A stretch of 64,000 nt of DNA from Phoronis australis (GCA_002633005.1 NMRA01000062.1:543981-607980); one strand, 5' to 3'; positions 39,501-48,208 are shown, counted from the first letter of the stretch. Program-made: numbers and translations. Notes: a model not told the origin generated them from the sequence alone.

Positions 39501-42500
39501 CCGACTATTGACTTATGTTTACAGTTAGCCGTTTAGACCAATTACTGGTCGCCACGTAACGGAAGTAGCAGACGAGATCGCAGGCTTTAAAGGAGAATGC
39601 CACCCAAAAATCAACCTATTTTGTATCAATTTAGATCGAGTAGTTCTACTCGATAACGGCACGTTCGGTTGCGTTACCTAACACCTGACGGCAGACGGAG
39701 GTGTTGAAATTATCCAATGACGTCATTGGTTTCACAGGCAGGCTGTTCAGCAGTTCACAACACGGGTTTCTGGTGTCAGCTTATCGCTTGAATTCATCGT
39801 TTAACACCAATAAATCACTAAACGTCAATGTAAAACCCTTAAACATACCTTGAGTTCTGTTTTATTTCGCTGTTACGGATTTATTGGTATTTGGACACAC
39901 CGTAGTCAAAGTTTGGCATGCCAATTTACCAAGGTCCGTAGAAGGAGTTTGGGGTCTGTTCGGAGATAAATTCGAAGTATTCTTCCGTGAAATACAGACA
40001 AGAGAACCTAGATCTTTGTTGTTTAGACTTGTGATTTTTGAGTTCTAAACACACAAAACGCTTGTTATCCCGTCCAGTGGCTCGGAACCCGATCATGCCC
40101 GTCGCCGCCGCCGGAACTGGCACGAACATAAACCAGCTTTAGTTGGAAACTAAGCCTCCAGTCACGAAAAGGCTATAATAGTCAGTGCTGTAGTGGTAAA
40201 CGTAGAGGCAAATAGGGGCCGAAACAACACCGTATCACCTTGAGCACTGAACAAAACTTACGGTGCGTAGGCGCTACGTTCAAATGCCAAAAGGTGGTTG
40301 GCTGCGCCTACGTGCGCCTACGCCCCACTACAACACTGATAATAGTGAGCCAAAGAAATAATGTGCACGTAATTATTTACGTGAATTAGCCACGAAACTG
40401 AAAATCTACTTACTTGTGGGGAGCCGCGAAGTCGGGTTCTCCTTCCACATACCGTCAGAGCAAAGGTTGTACATTAACAATGATTTGAATTATGTATTTG
40501 TATTTCTAAATAAAGATTCTCCTAACATGTGACCATAGCATATAAAATCGAGTAATTGTTTCACAACAGCTTTCTGTCAGCAAACACTGAATTAGCATGC
40601 GCTCACACGGCCTCGGTGCCCGGTCAATTACCTTTATTCATTGCCGGCATCAAAAGCCCGTAACGCAGTGGTTTATTCATTGCTGGCTTCTCAACATTTG
40701 CACTCACGAATACTGCAAAGGCATTACAAATTGTATCTAATGAGACAGACTTTGTTTCAGTTTTATATAAGCATTGGTTAGGGTGAGAATAATTCATTTT
40801 GCAACGGACGGCTCACTAAGAGATGACACTACGGCTTGGGCAGCAGTTGCTTGGACTCGCGAGGGTCAACGCCTCTTCGAATGGTCAACAGCACGGGTTT
40901 AAAAATCCTCGTCTTTTAGAGCTGAATGTGAAGCATATGAAGACACCCTAGTCTGGCTCTCACAGAGCACAATACCTGCAGACAGATCATTCCTACTTAC
41001 AGGCTCCCTCAGCCTCATTAGCAGGCTAAAAACTGGTCATGTGAAAGATTCCTGGATCCCTCTGTTCATCTCTATTAATGGTCTCTTCACCAGTGTTTAT
41101 ATACCAGGACCCGGTGGCATCTCATTCAACGTCAAGGCGGATGAGCTTGCAGGCATCGCAGAACCGATTGCCGACCTGCTCCTCACACCACTGCAGCAGA
41201 TGTAATCTCCAGAGTGCGTGAATCGCTTGCAGATGCCGAGATTGTACAACAGCAGGAGAGATGGGCAACAAAGCGCCTCATAGAGCGAGGATGGCAATAC
41301 TGAGATGCAGCAAAAACTCGTGTCAGGGGAAAAGATCGAAGAGTGTGTAACCAGGACGAACTTGGTTGCATCTCCAAATTTACATTGCGTGCGATACTGG
41401 ATCGAGAAGGGCCAGAGACTATCCCGGTGCCTACACTCTGACGTCACCACAGAAACAGAAACAGACTGCAGAATACATGGCAACTCGCTCGGCGCCAATC
41501 CCGACTTAATTAATAAGAGCGCATCCGACGAAGACTTCACGAGTCGGATCATTAGGTTTCACATGCTATCAGCTCGAACCGGAATACACTGATCAAGAAA
41601 TACTAGAGAGGCGTCGTGAACATGAACAGACAACGGAACGCATGGATAGTTCTTTGGTAAGCCGAAATTCTTCAGAGAAATCACTGTAGACGAAATGCCG
41701 GCCACAGACGCGGAGATGTTTCACGGCCTCATACTTGCTATTAACAACGTACCTTTCATTCTTCACAACTGCGAGCCACTTCCTAAGCATTTCGGGCTCT
41801 CGAAGAAGTCGAAAAAACGATAAACCCGCTTTCTTTGCAGCTTCATAGTTCGGTCAAGTGGGAACGAAGCACCGCAATATAGCGGTATTAACTTTGCAGA
41901 CGAACCACTGACGTCGCTGCGTCGTTTCTCACCTTCCTCACAGGTTAACGCGACACCTCTCGGCAAGGTGAGGTCGACCGTATATGAGGCGATGTGGATA
42001 CAGACCGATTAAGACGGTAAAAAAGACTAATTAAATCGGATGGCATTCTCCTTTAAATTGCCCCACAAACAATGAATCGAAGCACAGTTCTTCCAAAGTG
42101 GCTCGTAAATTTGAGGGAATGTGAGCAGTTGACGACCCATAACCACGTTTTTCTTCCAGAGCGACCCCTAGCTGCATTGCAGCTAAACTTAATAGAAAAA
42201 TGAAAGCAACCTGCAGACTATTACTGATAGTTAAACAACTGATCCGTGATCTGCTTCCATGCTAACGATAACGACGGTGCGAATGTTTTTGTCGTCAGCA
42301 TTTTCCGAAAACGGAGCGATTTTCAGAGAATGGCTCCTCAATAGCGAGGCTCCGTTTCACGAGTATCTTAAAACTACGATTTCCTTTGTTCTTTTAGGTG
42401 ACAACCGCAAAGACGTAATAGACCTAAAAAGTGAAGATGACAATGAAATTGCCGACGAAAAAGAACACGGGGACCCTCGTAGTCACATTCATGGCCACAG

Positions 42501-45500
42501 CCATGAACACAGTTACGGACATGGCGCGCCTTCCAGCGCCTCCGCCGTTGCCGCTATGGTGATCCTGGGCGACGGGTTGCACAATTTCAGTGATGGTCTC
42601 GCAATTGGTAAAAGTTCACTTGATTCACACGAATAAGTACATCAACGCACGTAGGCCTACCTAGATTTCCGCAAGTGCTTGAGTCGACGCACGCGCTTCT
42701 AGTGGCGTTTTAGGCGACGAGTCTTCAGTTTCGTTACTAAACTGAGCAGCAATTCATAACAACGTTTTCATCTTTTGAATTTTAATTACTATTCTTATGC
42801 TATCTCTATATTTTGGCACAAGAGTATCATGTGAAAGCTGTGGGTTAGACATAATAAGGTAAATGTGAGGTCTAGACATAACAATGTAGCTATTAAGGTT
42901 AGATATCAGAAGGTAAATATTAGTGTTAAACACAATAAGGTAATTATTAGGGTTAGACATAATAACGTAAATATGGAGTTAGAGAAACTAAGGAAAGTAT
43001 TAAGGTTGCCCAAGCCAAATCCCTCTTTAAATCTTAAAGGTAGTGTCGGACGGCCACATAACCTACGAGTATCACCCAGTGATTTCCTTTTATCTTTAAA
43101 TACGGAAAAATGAGTCCCTTATATTTGTTAGAAAACCAATTCGACTTTATATCATAAAATGTGTTTATGCACACTAACGCCTCGCTTGTGGTCTCTGCAA
43201 ATCTGTGCTGTTCATACAGGCATGTGAAAGAAGCATTCGATGGTTGGATGGGAAAGGGAAAAGAATTCCCCAAAAAGCAAACAGTAGTTTTGGGCTCCTG
43301 TTTCTGCGTGATTTGTTTTGTACTCCAAGTTGCAGCTTATTTAGCGTAATGTATAACCTGGTAGTGTACATGTGTGTATTTTAAACTTCTGGACCCTGGT
43401 GTGAAAGATTAGTGCACTGTTGTAATCTCCAAACATTCAGTTATATTGCTACACCCACCACTGATATTATCATCTCCACCAACACCACCACCATCACCAC
43501 CCCCATCACTACAACGGCCACTACCATCTCCACCAGCACCTCCACATTCCGCCCATCCCTAAGGCTACTAAGGCAAATCAGGGGACATGAACAGGGGCGG
43601 ATCCAGGATTTCGAGTTAGGGGGGGAGCAGAGCACGGGAATAACCAGAATTTTGGGGATAATGCGCGCGCCAGCCTAAAATGTGGGGACGCAGAGGCCTC
43701 GAATGTTTAGGGTTGCGAACCTGTTGACTAAGAAAAAAAACGGTAAACGGGGTTTGTTCAGTTTGTTCAAGGCCTATGCGTTGTTTATTCACCCCCGACG
43801 AGCCCCGGCTTGCGCGCACCCGAACTCCCAAATGGTATCTGGTAGAATTTTAGGGGGCATGGCCCCCTTGCCCCCCTAAATCCGCCACTGATGAATACAG
43901 TACCTGATTATCCAGTTGGAAATACAATTTCGGTCTTCATTGCTGTTTGCTTGGCGTGTGCTTACTTTTCGTCATACAGTAGAAGGTGACCGGAACAGCC
44001 CAGCCAACGACACGCGTCTTGATTCTGCATTCACATCTACTGGGCACAATCTTCAATAGCGAGGGGGACATTACGTTTGCTCTAATGAATGCAAAGTTAA
44101 GATACGGAGGTTTTGTTGGGCCTTTTGTTTTGGATACACGGCAACAGAACTGCTACGAACACGAAATGAGAATATGTCATGCCTTTGTGAAACAGCGTGT
44201 GCACAAAGATTATGAAAGATTCTCGCTCTTACTTTTTCAGGAGCGGCGTTCGCTTCTGGTCTTTCCGTTGGAGTCAGTACGACGCTTGCGGTTTTTTGTC
44301 ATGAGTTACCACACGAATTAGGTGAGTTGGAGATCCAATGGGCATTTGCATTTGAAACCGAGTTCGCCGTATTTACACTAATGGAAAAGTGTCTGAGGTT
44401 ATCTCCTCAGTCTTTATTGCAGCTGCATTTTGTCATCGTTAACAAAGCACATTTGTTTTTAAAACAAACTGGTCGAACTTCGACAAAATTCTGTCAGACT
44501 ACGTCAGTCCGTGACGAACTTCATGGCACAGTGGTAGTTAGTCCAACGTTTGTCATAATAATGTAGCGTTCTTTGTCGTCAAAATTTAAACAGAGTTGAT
44601 GTGACGTTTTTGCATCTTCTACAAGTTGTGCCTTACGCACCGAGTTGTCGCAATTTCGACAGTGCGTGCAGCTGCACCTGTCGAAACCGTCTAGATTTAG
44701 CGAGTATTGAAAAAGATCCTAGACGAAAAGTGCTTGGTTTTTAGTCGAAGTTTTTGTGTCGAAGCTTTATCGATTTCCAACGTTGTACAGTTTACTTTAA
44801 ACACTAACTTTGGGTCACCACACTATTTCACGTTTTTCACCCTCTCCGTGTTTGCCAGGTGATTTTGCCATGCTTCTCAAGACAGGCATGTCGGTCCGTC
44901 TGGCAATTCTCTACAACCTCGTCTCGTCCATTCTCTGTTTCCTCGGAGCCGCCATCGGTATCCTGGTGGCCAAAACTGAAGACGCCAGCCATTGGATACT
45001 GTTAGTGACTGCCGGCATCTTTGTTTACATCGCTCTAGTGGACATGGTAAGGCCCTGAAAGTGGTTTGGACTGTGTTAACAGCTCTAACGTGTATCCTTT
45101 AAAGTGTGTCTACGACATTGAATTTAATGCCAGCATATCAAGGCGCTATTTTAAAGCTTCTTCGTTACATTTTCAATGAAATAACGGCCTATTAAACGGG
45201 ACTTCACCAATCTGCCCAATACGCTGTGCGCATTCTGGAAATGTGACATCTTCTCCCCGTAGTGCTAGTAAATTATTTAGTTTAGTCAAGGAAGAGTTTA
45301 GTTTTTAATGTCACTCATTGTGTTTCAGTTTTTCTTTAACCAGTTTTTTCCTGCATGGGTGCAAAACTGTATATACTCATGGGCGGAGCACCGTAGGGGG
45401 CTGGCGTGCTACGGCCGCGCCCCCACTTTTTTCAGTGCTCCGCTCATGTAAACCCGAGTGGAGAACTGGAACTGGATACCAACTGCAGGGGTGGTTACAT

Positions 45501-45914
45501 GGCATTGGGCAGAAAAATATCATTCAGGGGAGGCTACCCTTCGAAAGAAGCGCAAACCGTTAATTTTGTCTACTAGAGACATTGCCGGGTTGACTTGTTA
45601 GCCACAGTAGTGAAGGGTGGTGGATGTCCCCTTTCCCGAAAAAAATCCATCTCGGAAGGCGCACTAAGGTACCATTCCCCCTAGGTCACACTGAGCAAGG
45701 GCTCTGGGAATAAATATATGCAAAATTTAACTTGAATCTGATGACGTACTTCCGGCGTTATATTCCATTCCAGCTTCCTGAGATGGCCATACCAAAGAAT
45801 TCTTCCATAAAGAAGCAGATAACTTCGTTATTGCTACAGATGTGTGGTATTTTGATCGGATCAGGGATCATGTTGATCATAGCAGTTTACGAGGACAAGA
45901 TAACAATTGACTGA
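27133..45914 (+). CDS. SLC39A: SLC39A (ZIP) family metal transporter, LIV-1 subfamily; nine-exon gene model
   Basis: Exons: 27133-27549, 35710-35944, 36458-36627, 36875-37051, 39235-39325, 42398-42607, 44241-44321, 44859-45046, 45774-45914. They join with matching phases (0,1,0,0,1,1,1,0) into 569 codons plus TGA. Seen: signal peptide (about 1-25), ectodomain with CPAL at 169-172, three membrane segments, a His-rich loop (about 393-405), HNFSDG at 425-430, HELPHE at 454-459, then three more membrane segments and a short charged tail. Known: ZIP proteins move zinc and sometimes other divalent metals into the cytosol across the plasma or vesicle membrane. These two motifs form the binuclear metal site, and HELPHE rather than EEXPHE argues against ZIP8/14. 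The GDFAMLLK stretch and short C-terminus resemble SLC39A5/6/10; the exact paralogue is inferred. The 8.2-kb first intron and the intron holding transposon A are unusual for their content. The first exon's donor is the least certain boundary. Confidence 0.95.
27758..27781 (+). repeat. Perfect 8-bp hairpin, GCCCCATG / CATGGGGC
   Basis: An 8-nt AT-rich loop separates the arms and an A run follows. It sits in transporter intron 1 just upstream of the LINE fragment. It looks like a bacterial terminator by shape only; in this setting it is more likely a repeat end. Confidence 0.7.
27849..28790 (+). pseudogene. 3' part of a non-LTR retrotransposon (post-RT region and zinc knuckle)
   Basis: [19 protein letters not shown] followed by [15 protein letters not shown] matches the region just C-terminal to the reverse transcriptase in CR1/L2/jockey-like elements. 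After frameshifts, a frame at 28341-28601 has [19 protein letters not shown] and a [20 protein letters not shown] zinc knuckle, the usual C-terminal end. An AT-rich tail (AATAAATAAATATATT) lies at about 28779. It is a 5'-truncated, decayed copy in transporter intron 1. Confidence 0.75.
28827..28882 (+). mobile_element. Minimal 56-bp hAT-like element
   Basis: CAGAGGCGGATCCAGGATTT at the left and CTGAATCCGCCACTG at the right are near-perfect inverted ends with almost nothing between. Flanking GAAGG and GACGG may be a 5-bp target duplication with one change. Confidence 0.6.
28883..29499. other. Intron sequence, nothing recognised
   Basis: No frames or repeats that I can name. Confidence 0.4.
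29500..29711 (-). pseudogene. Reverse transcriptase fragment of a non-LTR retrotransposon
   Basis: On the minus strand one frame reads [18 protein letters not shown], like the LLFNIFINDL block. A shifted frame then reads [19 protein letters not shown] followed by [17 protein letters not shown], the block around catalytic motif C ([YF]ADD). The first residues of motif C are altered and frames are broken. It is antisense to the transporter. Confidence 0.65.
29712..30651. other. Intron sequence, nothing recognised
   Basis: A 69-codon frame at 29877-30086 has no motif. Confidence 0.4.
30671..30990 (+). repeat. Left subterminal array of GGTGCCACTGCGG-like motifs
   Basis: Many diverged copies of GCGGTG(C/T)(C/T)ACTGCGG on both strands (for example at 30675, 30715, 30805, 30960). 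The mirror-image array sits at the right end. In other transposons such arrays bind the element's own DNA-binding protein; that role is inferred here. Confidence 0.7.
31119..31590 (+). pseudogene. Harbinger DNA-binding protein (MADF/Myb-like), broken
   Basis: The frame begins [13 protein letters not shown], has a Lys-rich stretch (QPKKKKVL) and then [20 protein letters not shown], followed by KKLSAYKD. This is the start of the MADF/SANT-like domain of Harbinger accessory proteins, which binds DNA and helps the transposase into the nucleus. A TAG at 31404-31406 interrupts it. The domain continues in frame (KKNEAW) and then in a shifted frame (MKSGTGTAR). It overlaps the 3' end of the transposase, suggesting an internal deletion. 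Confidence 0.75.
31535..32721 (-). pseudogene. Harbinger transposase (DDE_Tnp_4 / HARBI1-like), frameshifted
   Basis: Minus-strand blocks in order: a basic N-terminus with [20 protein letters not shown] (32721-32395); [12 protein letters not shown]-like block read as [20 protein letters not shown] (32205-32507); then in another frame [14 protein letters not shown] with the first catalytic Asp, [20 protein letters not shown] with the second, and [15 protein letters not shown] with the Glu. The DDE triad residues are all present, but at least two frameshifts (one in the C/T run near 32212) split the frame, so it should be inactive. Confidence 0.88.
32845..33399 (-). repeat. Right subterminal array of the Harbinger element
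   Basis: At least a dozen CCGCAGT / ACTGCGG copies spread over about 550 bp, longer than the left array. Confidence 0.7.
33403..35709. other. Intron 1 of the transporter, nothing recognised
   Basis: Short frames only. TACGCCCATCATGG and CACGCCCATGGGCGTAC at about 34250-34300 form a small imperfect repeat. Confidence 0.4.
35710..35944 (+). CDS. SLC39A: ZIP transporter exon 2: CPAL ectodomain exon
   Basis: Acceptor TTATTTCAG and donor TTGG|GTATGT frame 235 nt. The motif [18 protein letters not shown] matches the conserved CPALL..QI....C ectodomain signature of LIV-1 ZIPs, in which cysteines pair across the dimer. The first nine codons up to 35736 are less typical of the family. A second acceptor-like CCTAG at 35726-35729 is possible, but it breaks phase with exon 1 as modelled. 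Confidence 0.88.
36017..36186 (+). repeat. Imperfect (CAG)n tract in transporter intron 2
   Basis: Runs of CAG with CAA, CTG and CAC interruptions, starting 73 bp after the exon 2 donor. Confidence 0.92.
36458..36627 (+). CDS. SLC39A: ZIP transporter exon 3: membrane segments 1 and 2
   Basis: Acceptor CTTTTACAG and donor CAC|GTGAGT. It encodes [20 protein letters not shown] (segment 1) and a second hydrophobic segment ending [10 protein letters not shown], the His-containing end of segment 2 conserved in ZIPs. The split valine codon joins exactly to exon 2. Confidence 0.95.
36875..37051 (+). CDS. SLC39A: ZIP transporter exon 4: membrane segment 3 and start of cytoplasmic loop
   Basis: Acceptor CCTTGCAG and donor CAG|GTAGAA. 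The [19 protein letters not shown] stretch is the third membrane segment and matches the family consensus W.GL..L.G...FF..E. It runs into a basic cytoplasmic loop. Confidence 0.93.
37052..39234. other. Transporter intron 4
   Basis: No element ends recognised. CCCACATATTTATATGTGGA at 37682 is a short inverted repeat followed by GTCCG triplet-like units (CCGTCCGTCCGG). Confidence 0.4.
39235..39325 (+). CDS. SLC39A: ZIP transporter exon 5: acidic/basic cytoplasmic loop
   Basis: A 91-nt exon between a long T tract plus TCAG acceptor and a CGGG|GTAAGT donor. It encodes a charged, low-conservation loop. Support comes from the strong splice sites and from phase 0 in, phase 1 out, matching both neighbours, not from homology. 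Transposon A begins 265 bp past its donor. Confidence 0.85.
40802..41494 (+). pseudogene. Non-LTR retrotransposon RNase H domain fragment, inserted in element A
   Basis: Comparison with B shows foreign sequence starting after TTCATTTTG (40801) and ending before CAATCCCGAC. It encodes [19 protein letters not shown], then [28 protein letters not shown] and [15 protein letters not shown]: the four RNase HI blocks with D, E, (D) and D. The third catalytic Asp is Gly (LLTGS for LLTDS) and there is one stop after TARV. Dead copy. Confidence 0.75.
41497..41689 (+). pseudogene. Element A: N-terminal part of the ballast-type protein
   Basis: [14 protein letters not shown], then after a frameshift [20 protein letters not shown] and TTERMDSS. 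This aligns with NPDLDECSFDEDF and GYQFEPQYTDQEI in element B. The Cys-rich ballast domain that follows in B is missing here: the frame runs instead into the antisense of the THAP frame and stops at 41687-41689. Confidence 0.7.
41680..41882 (-). pseudogene. Element A: THAP domain relic
   Basis: Minus-strand frames give [18 protein letters not shown], then [17 protein letters not shown] and [11 protein letters not shown]. This is the THAP C2CH pattern (C...C, W, C..H-F). The second Cys codon is TGA and a frameshift lies in the T/C run, so it is not translated intact. THAP domains bind DNA and supply the transposon-end recognition part of Kolobok-type transposases. Confidence 0.75.
42398..42607 (+). 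CDS. SLC39A: ZIP transporter exon 6: His-rich loop and segment 4 with HNFSDG
   Basis: Acceptor TTCTTTTAG and donor ATTG|GTAAAA. It encodes an acidic stretch, the alternating His run [14 protein letters not shown] (typical metal-sensing loop of ZIPs) and [18 protein letters not shown]. In the family, the His, Asn and Asp of HNFSDG contribute to the transport-site metals. Confidence 0.96.
42847..43007 (+). repeat. 27-bp minisatellite, six copies, in transporter intron 6
   Basis: Units start at 42847, 42874, 42901, 42928, 42955 and 42981 (the fifth is 26 bp). The consensus is close to AGACATAATAAGGTAAATAT TAGGGTT. Because the period is nine codons, nine-residue repeats appear in frames of both strands. 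Confidence 0.85.
43592..43890 (-). mobile_element. hAT-like non-autonomous element, copy 1
   Basis: Ends CAGGGGCGGATCCAGGATTT and (complement) CAGTGGCGGATTTAGGGGGG, flanked by ATGAA at 43587-43591 and 43891-43895. A 5-bp duplication fits the 5-bp hAT groups. The interior matches 61665-61930 in the other orientation. Lies in transporter intron 6. Confidence 0.85.
44241..44321 (+). CDS. SLC39A: ZIP transporter exon 7: segment 5 with HELPHE
   Basis: Acceptor CTTTTTCAG and donor TTAG|GTGAGT. This 81-nt exon encodes [18 protein letters not shown] followed by CHELPHEL, the core metal site of the LIV-1 subfamily. Gly codons are split at both ends. Confidence 0.97.
   Translation, partial: ERRSLLVFPLESVRRLRFFVMSYHTN
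44859..45046 (+). CDS. SLC39A: ZIP transporter exon 8: segments 6 and 7
   Basis: Acceptor GTTTGCCAG and donor ATG|GTAAGG. It begins [20 protein letters not shown], a near match to ZIP5/6/10, and carries two hydrophobic segments ending in FVYIALVDM. Confidence 0.97.
45378..45447 (+). repeat. Small G/C-tract repeat (GGGCGGAGCACC ... CAGTGCTCCGC)
   Basis: Partially self-complementary ends around a GGGGGC/GCCCCC core and ACTTTTTTCAGT. A diverged relative is at 54065-54140 (GGCGGTGCACTAC ... ACTTTTTTCAGTACTGCGCC). It is in transporter intron 8. Confidence 0.55.
45774..45914 (+). CDS. SLC39A: ZIP transporter exon 9: segment 8 and C-terminus
   Basis: Acceptor CATTCCAG. It starts LPEMA, which completes the family VDMLPEM motif, and contains the last hydrophobic segment ([20 protein letters not shown]). 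It ends YEDKITID then TGA, close to the YEDKI-type end of ZIP6/10. I see no clear AATAAA in the next 300 bp. Confidence 0.96.
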   Translation, partial: LPEMAIPKNSSIKKQITSLLLQMCGILIGSGIMLIIAVYEDKITID

Positions 45915-46946
45915 ACAACAACTGGGTTGATATGAGTGGATCACGGGTACATGAGCAGTGCACAGAATAGATATGTTCACTTGTTCACATGATTTCTTAT
46001 ATTCAAACATAAAAGTATCATTCGACGTAGGTGTCCTTTGGCCATAGTCACAGAGCTGATCACACCCCTAAAATTGATCTCCGTGGAACCGACAACTGTT
46101 ATAACAACAATAGTGCAATCGGCTTATGAATCTTATGCCAGCGTTTATCAGCACATGCTTTCCGAAGGTCACCAGAAGTAAAACATATCACTATGAAAAC
46201 CTTATTTCATGAATTCCACATGTACTATAGGCCACGGTGCGCATGTCCTGACCGTCGTAAACACTTTGTCAATGAGAGAGTTCCGTAGGCCTCGTTTCTT
46301 AGGGAGTGAAAAGCGAATGGTTTGCGAGTATGTTCGGGCGCTGAACAACCTGTCCTGTCAAAATGACAGCGGCCGTAGTTGAACTCGTTTATACTTCCAG
46401 CCTATAGGAATGACAGAGTGGGGATCAGTTGTTCCTGAACCATTGGCCAGTGACACTGCTCGGCGGCAGTGCTTTTCCTTAACGAATATTCAGTCAGACA
46501 GGCGCGAAGGTACAGCTGCATCAGATTTAATTTTTACCGTGGAAACACTTTTTTGTAGTCAGTATGCAAAGATCTTTTGAGGTTCTCAGTTTGCCGATTA
46601 TTTAGACAGAAACAGTGATGTAGTAATTAGTTGTCTAAGAGTACGACTGAAGTAAATTGACATACCCGGAGATTGTTTTCGAAATGAATTGTTTGATCGA
46701 GTAGCTTAGCAAAAGTATACCTACTTCAGATTACCACTGACGTTGCCTGCATTCAAGCAAGATCTGATTATTCATAATTAACGTGGATTGTTCTAGATTC
46801 TTTGTAGTTTCGATATAGCTGCTATTATTAGAATGTATGACCCAAAATACCTTTAAGAGGCACGAAAGGATTTATTATTTTAACTTTTAAAAAGACACTA
46901 AACCCGGTTCTGGTGTATCAATAGATATTAACAACGACTTTTACAT
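45915..46946. other. Downstream flank / 3' UTR of the transporter gene
   Basis: The 3' UTR must begin here; its end is not visible from signals. No repeats recognised. Confidence 0.45.
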
Positions 46947-46955
46947 CCAGTGCCC

Positions 46956-47070
46956 GGCAAAAGACGGATATAACGTGCCCGTACTTTGAGAACCAGTTTG
47001 ATGGCTGTTACTCAATGGAGAACACTGGTTGTCAAAACTTTGATTCAGGCACGTTATATCCGACGTATAC
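46956..47070. repeat. Fold-back element, arms CGGATATAACGTGCC
   Basis: Perfect 15-bp inverted arms at 46965-46979 and 47048-47062, with further weaker pairing inside (AACCAGT / ACTGGTT). CCAGTGCCC stands just outside on both sides (46947-46955, 47071-47079), like a 9-bp target duplication. Confidence 0.75.
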
Positions 47071-47249
47071 CCAGTGCCCCGTAACACTCGTCAGCCCTCA
47101 AAATTTTGGAAAAAAATTTGAAAACCTCTTACATGGCTGCTAAGCGGGTTACACGACAATTAAAGGAGAATGCCATCCGATTTAATAAGTCTTTTTATAC
47201 CACGATATTAGCGTCAAATGGCAGATACAACCGTGTAATAACCCATAAA

Positions 47250-47271
47250 GTTATCTCACTAGTGAGATAAC
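47250..47271. repeat. 22-bp perfect palindrome
   Basis: Two GTTATCTCACT arms meet head to head with no spacer, just upstream (in plus coordinates) of the tRNA-like unit. Confidence 0.95.
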
Positions 47272-47287
47272 GATTTGGCGGGAAACC

Positions 47288-47350
47288 GAGGACGGGGTCG
47301 AACCCGGAACCCTAATATTGCTGGTCGCCGACTTTACCACTACACCACGC
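47288..47350 (-). ncRNA. tRNA-derived SINE head or tRNA pseudogene
   Basis: The minus strand reads GCGTGGTGTAGTGGTAAAGT (A box) and, about 30 nt later, CCGGGTTCGACCCCG (a very good B box with its T-arm stem). The acceptor stem does not close cleanly, so a SINE head is favoured over a working tRNA. It lies inside the part of B absent from A. Confidence 0.55.
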
Positions 47351-47896
47351 AGTGACTGACGTCATCAAGAGTGAAAATAGAATACTTAAATGAGCACGCG
47401 CAATAATCGCACGTTCAACAAACCGCATTGTACTATGCTTATACGTTACGGAAAATAAGACACATAATTTCCATAAAAATGATATCTTAATTCCGTGAAA
47501 TTTTTCTCTCATGTCTTCTTACTTGTAAATCACCGATCTCTAGTTTGAATGCGGGTATAATGTCGTCAGGATCTTTGACTTGAGAATTATATTCAGTTAC
47601 CAGCGGTAACCTACTTTAGCAGACGATAATTTCCCGGTCGAAGCTTAGCGTGAAAAAAACGTGTTTTAAGCTATAATAGTTGGTAAACCTTAATTCATAA
47701 ATTCAATTTATTTCTATAATGTTTAAGTTTTCAATTGGTTTTGAGTAAAAGCAATATTTGACAAAAATAACCGGGGTTTTCTTAAAAGGTCACGACCTCC
47801 GACCCCGGGCCTCTTACATAGAAAGTAGTTACAAAGCCGTGGAGAGTCAGAAAAGGTAAATCGATTCATTGCAATGTTTCTCGTTTAGTATGTGGT

Positions 47897-48070
47897 ATAA
47901 ATAGATTATTACATGTTCTCAGCCGTTATCCCCCTTATCTAGAGCCCTCGTGGATTTTGGAGAATTATCACCCTCGGGGCTGACGCCCCTCGGGCGATAA
48001 TTCTCCAAAATCCACTCGTGCTCTAGATAACGGGGGATAACGACTTCGCCATGTAATAATCTATATTTAT
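47897..48070. mobile_element. Fold-back MITE in element B
   Basis: ATAAATAGATTATTACATG at the left is mirrored by CATGTAATAATCTATATTTAT at the right. Inner arms pair too (GTTATCCCCC / GGGGGATAAC; GGATTTTGGAGAATTATC / GATAATTCTCCAAAATCC), leaving a short GC-rich loop. Nearly the whole 174 bp is one hairpin. Confidence 0.85.
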
Positions 48071-48208
48071 TGTCTTAATCGGTCTATATCCACATCACCT
48101 CGTATACTGTCGATCTTGCCTCCTCGAGAGGTGTCGCGTTAACCTGTGAGCCGAAGGTGAGAAACGACGCAGCGACGTCAGTGGTTCTGTTGCAGAGTGA
48201 GTGCCGCA

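Larger units (their letters stand above)
39591..42052. mobile_element. Element A: TTAA-flanked THAP (Kolobok-like) transposon, non-autonomous
   Basis: TTAA at 39587-39590 and 42053-42056 flank inverted ends AGGAGAATGCCA. TTAA targeting plus a THAP-coding interior is the hallmark of the Kolobok superfamily; the assignment is by these two features, not by a recognised transposase. The interior matches element B in reverse orientation over both ends and the middle. A 0.7-kb retrotransposon RNase H fragment is inserted in it. It sits in transporter intron 5. Confidence 0.85.

Noticed and set aside
41097-41552. 151-codon minus-strand frame
   Set aside because: Antisense shadow of the RNase H and ballast-protein relics in element A.
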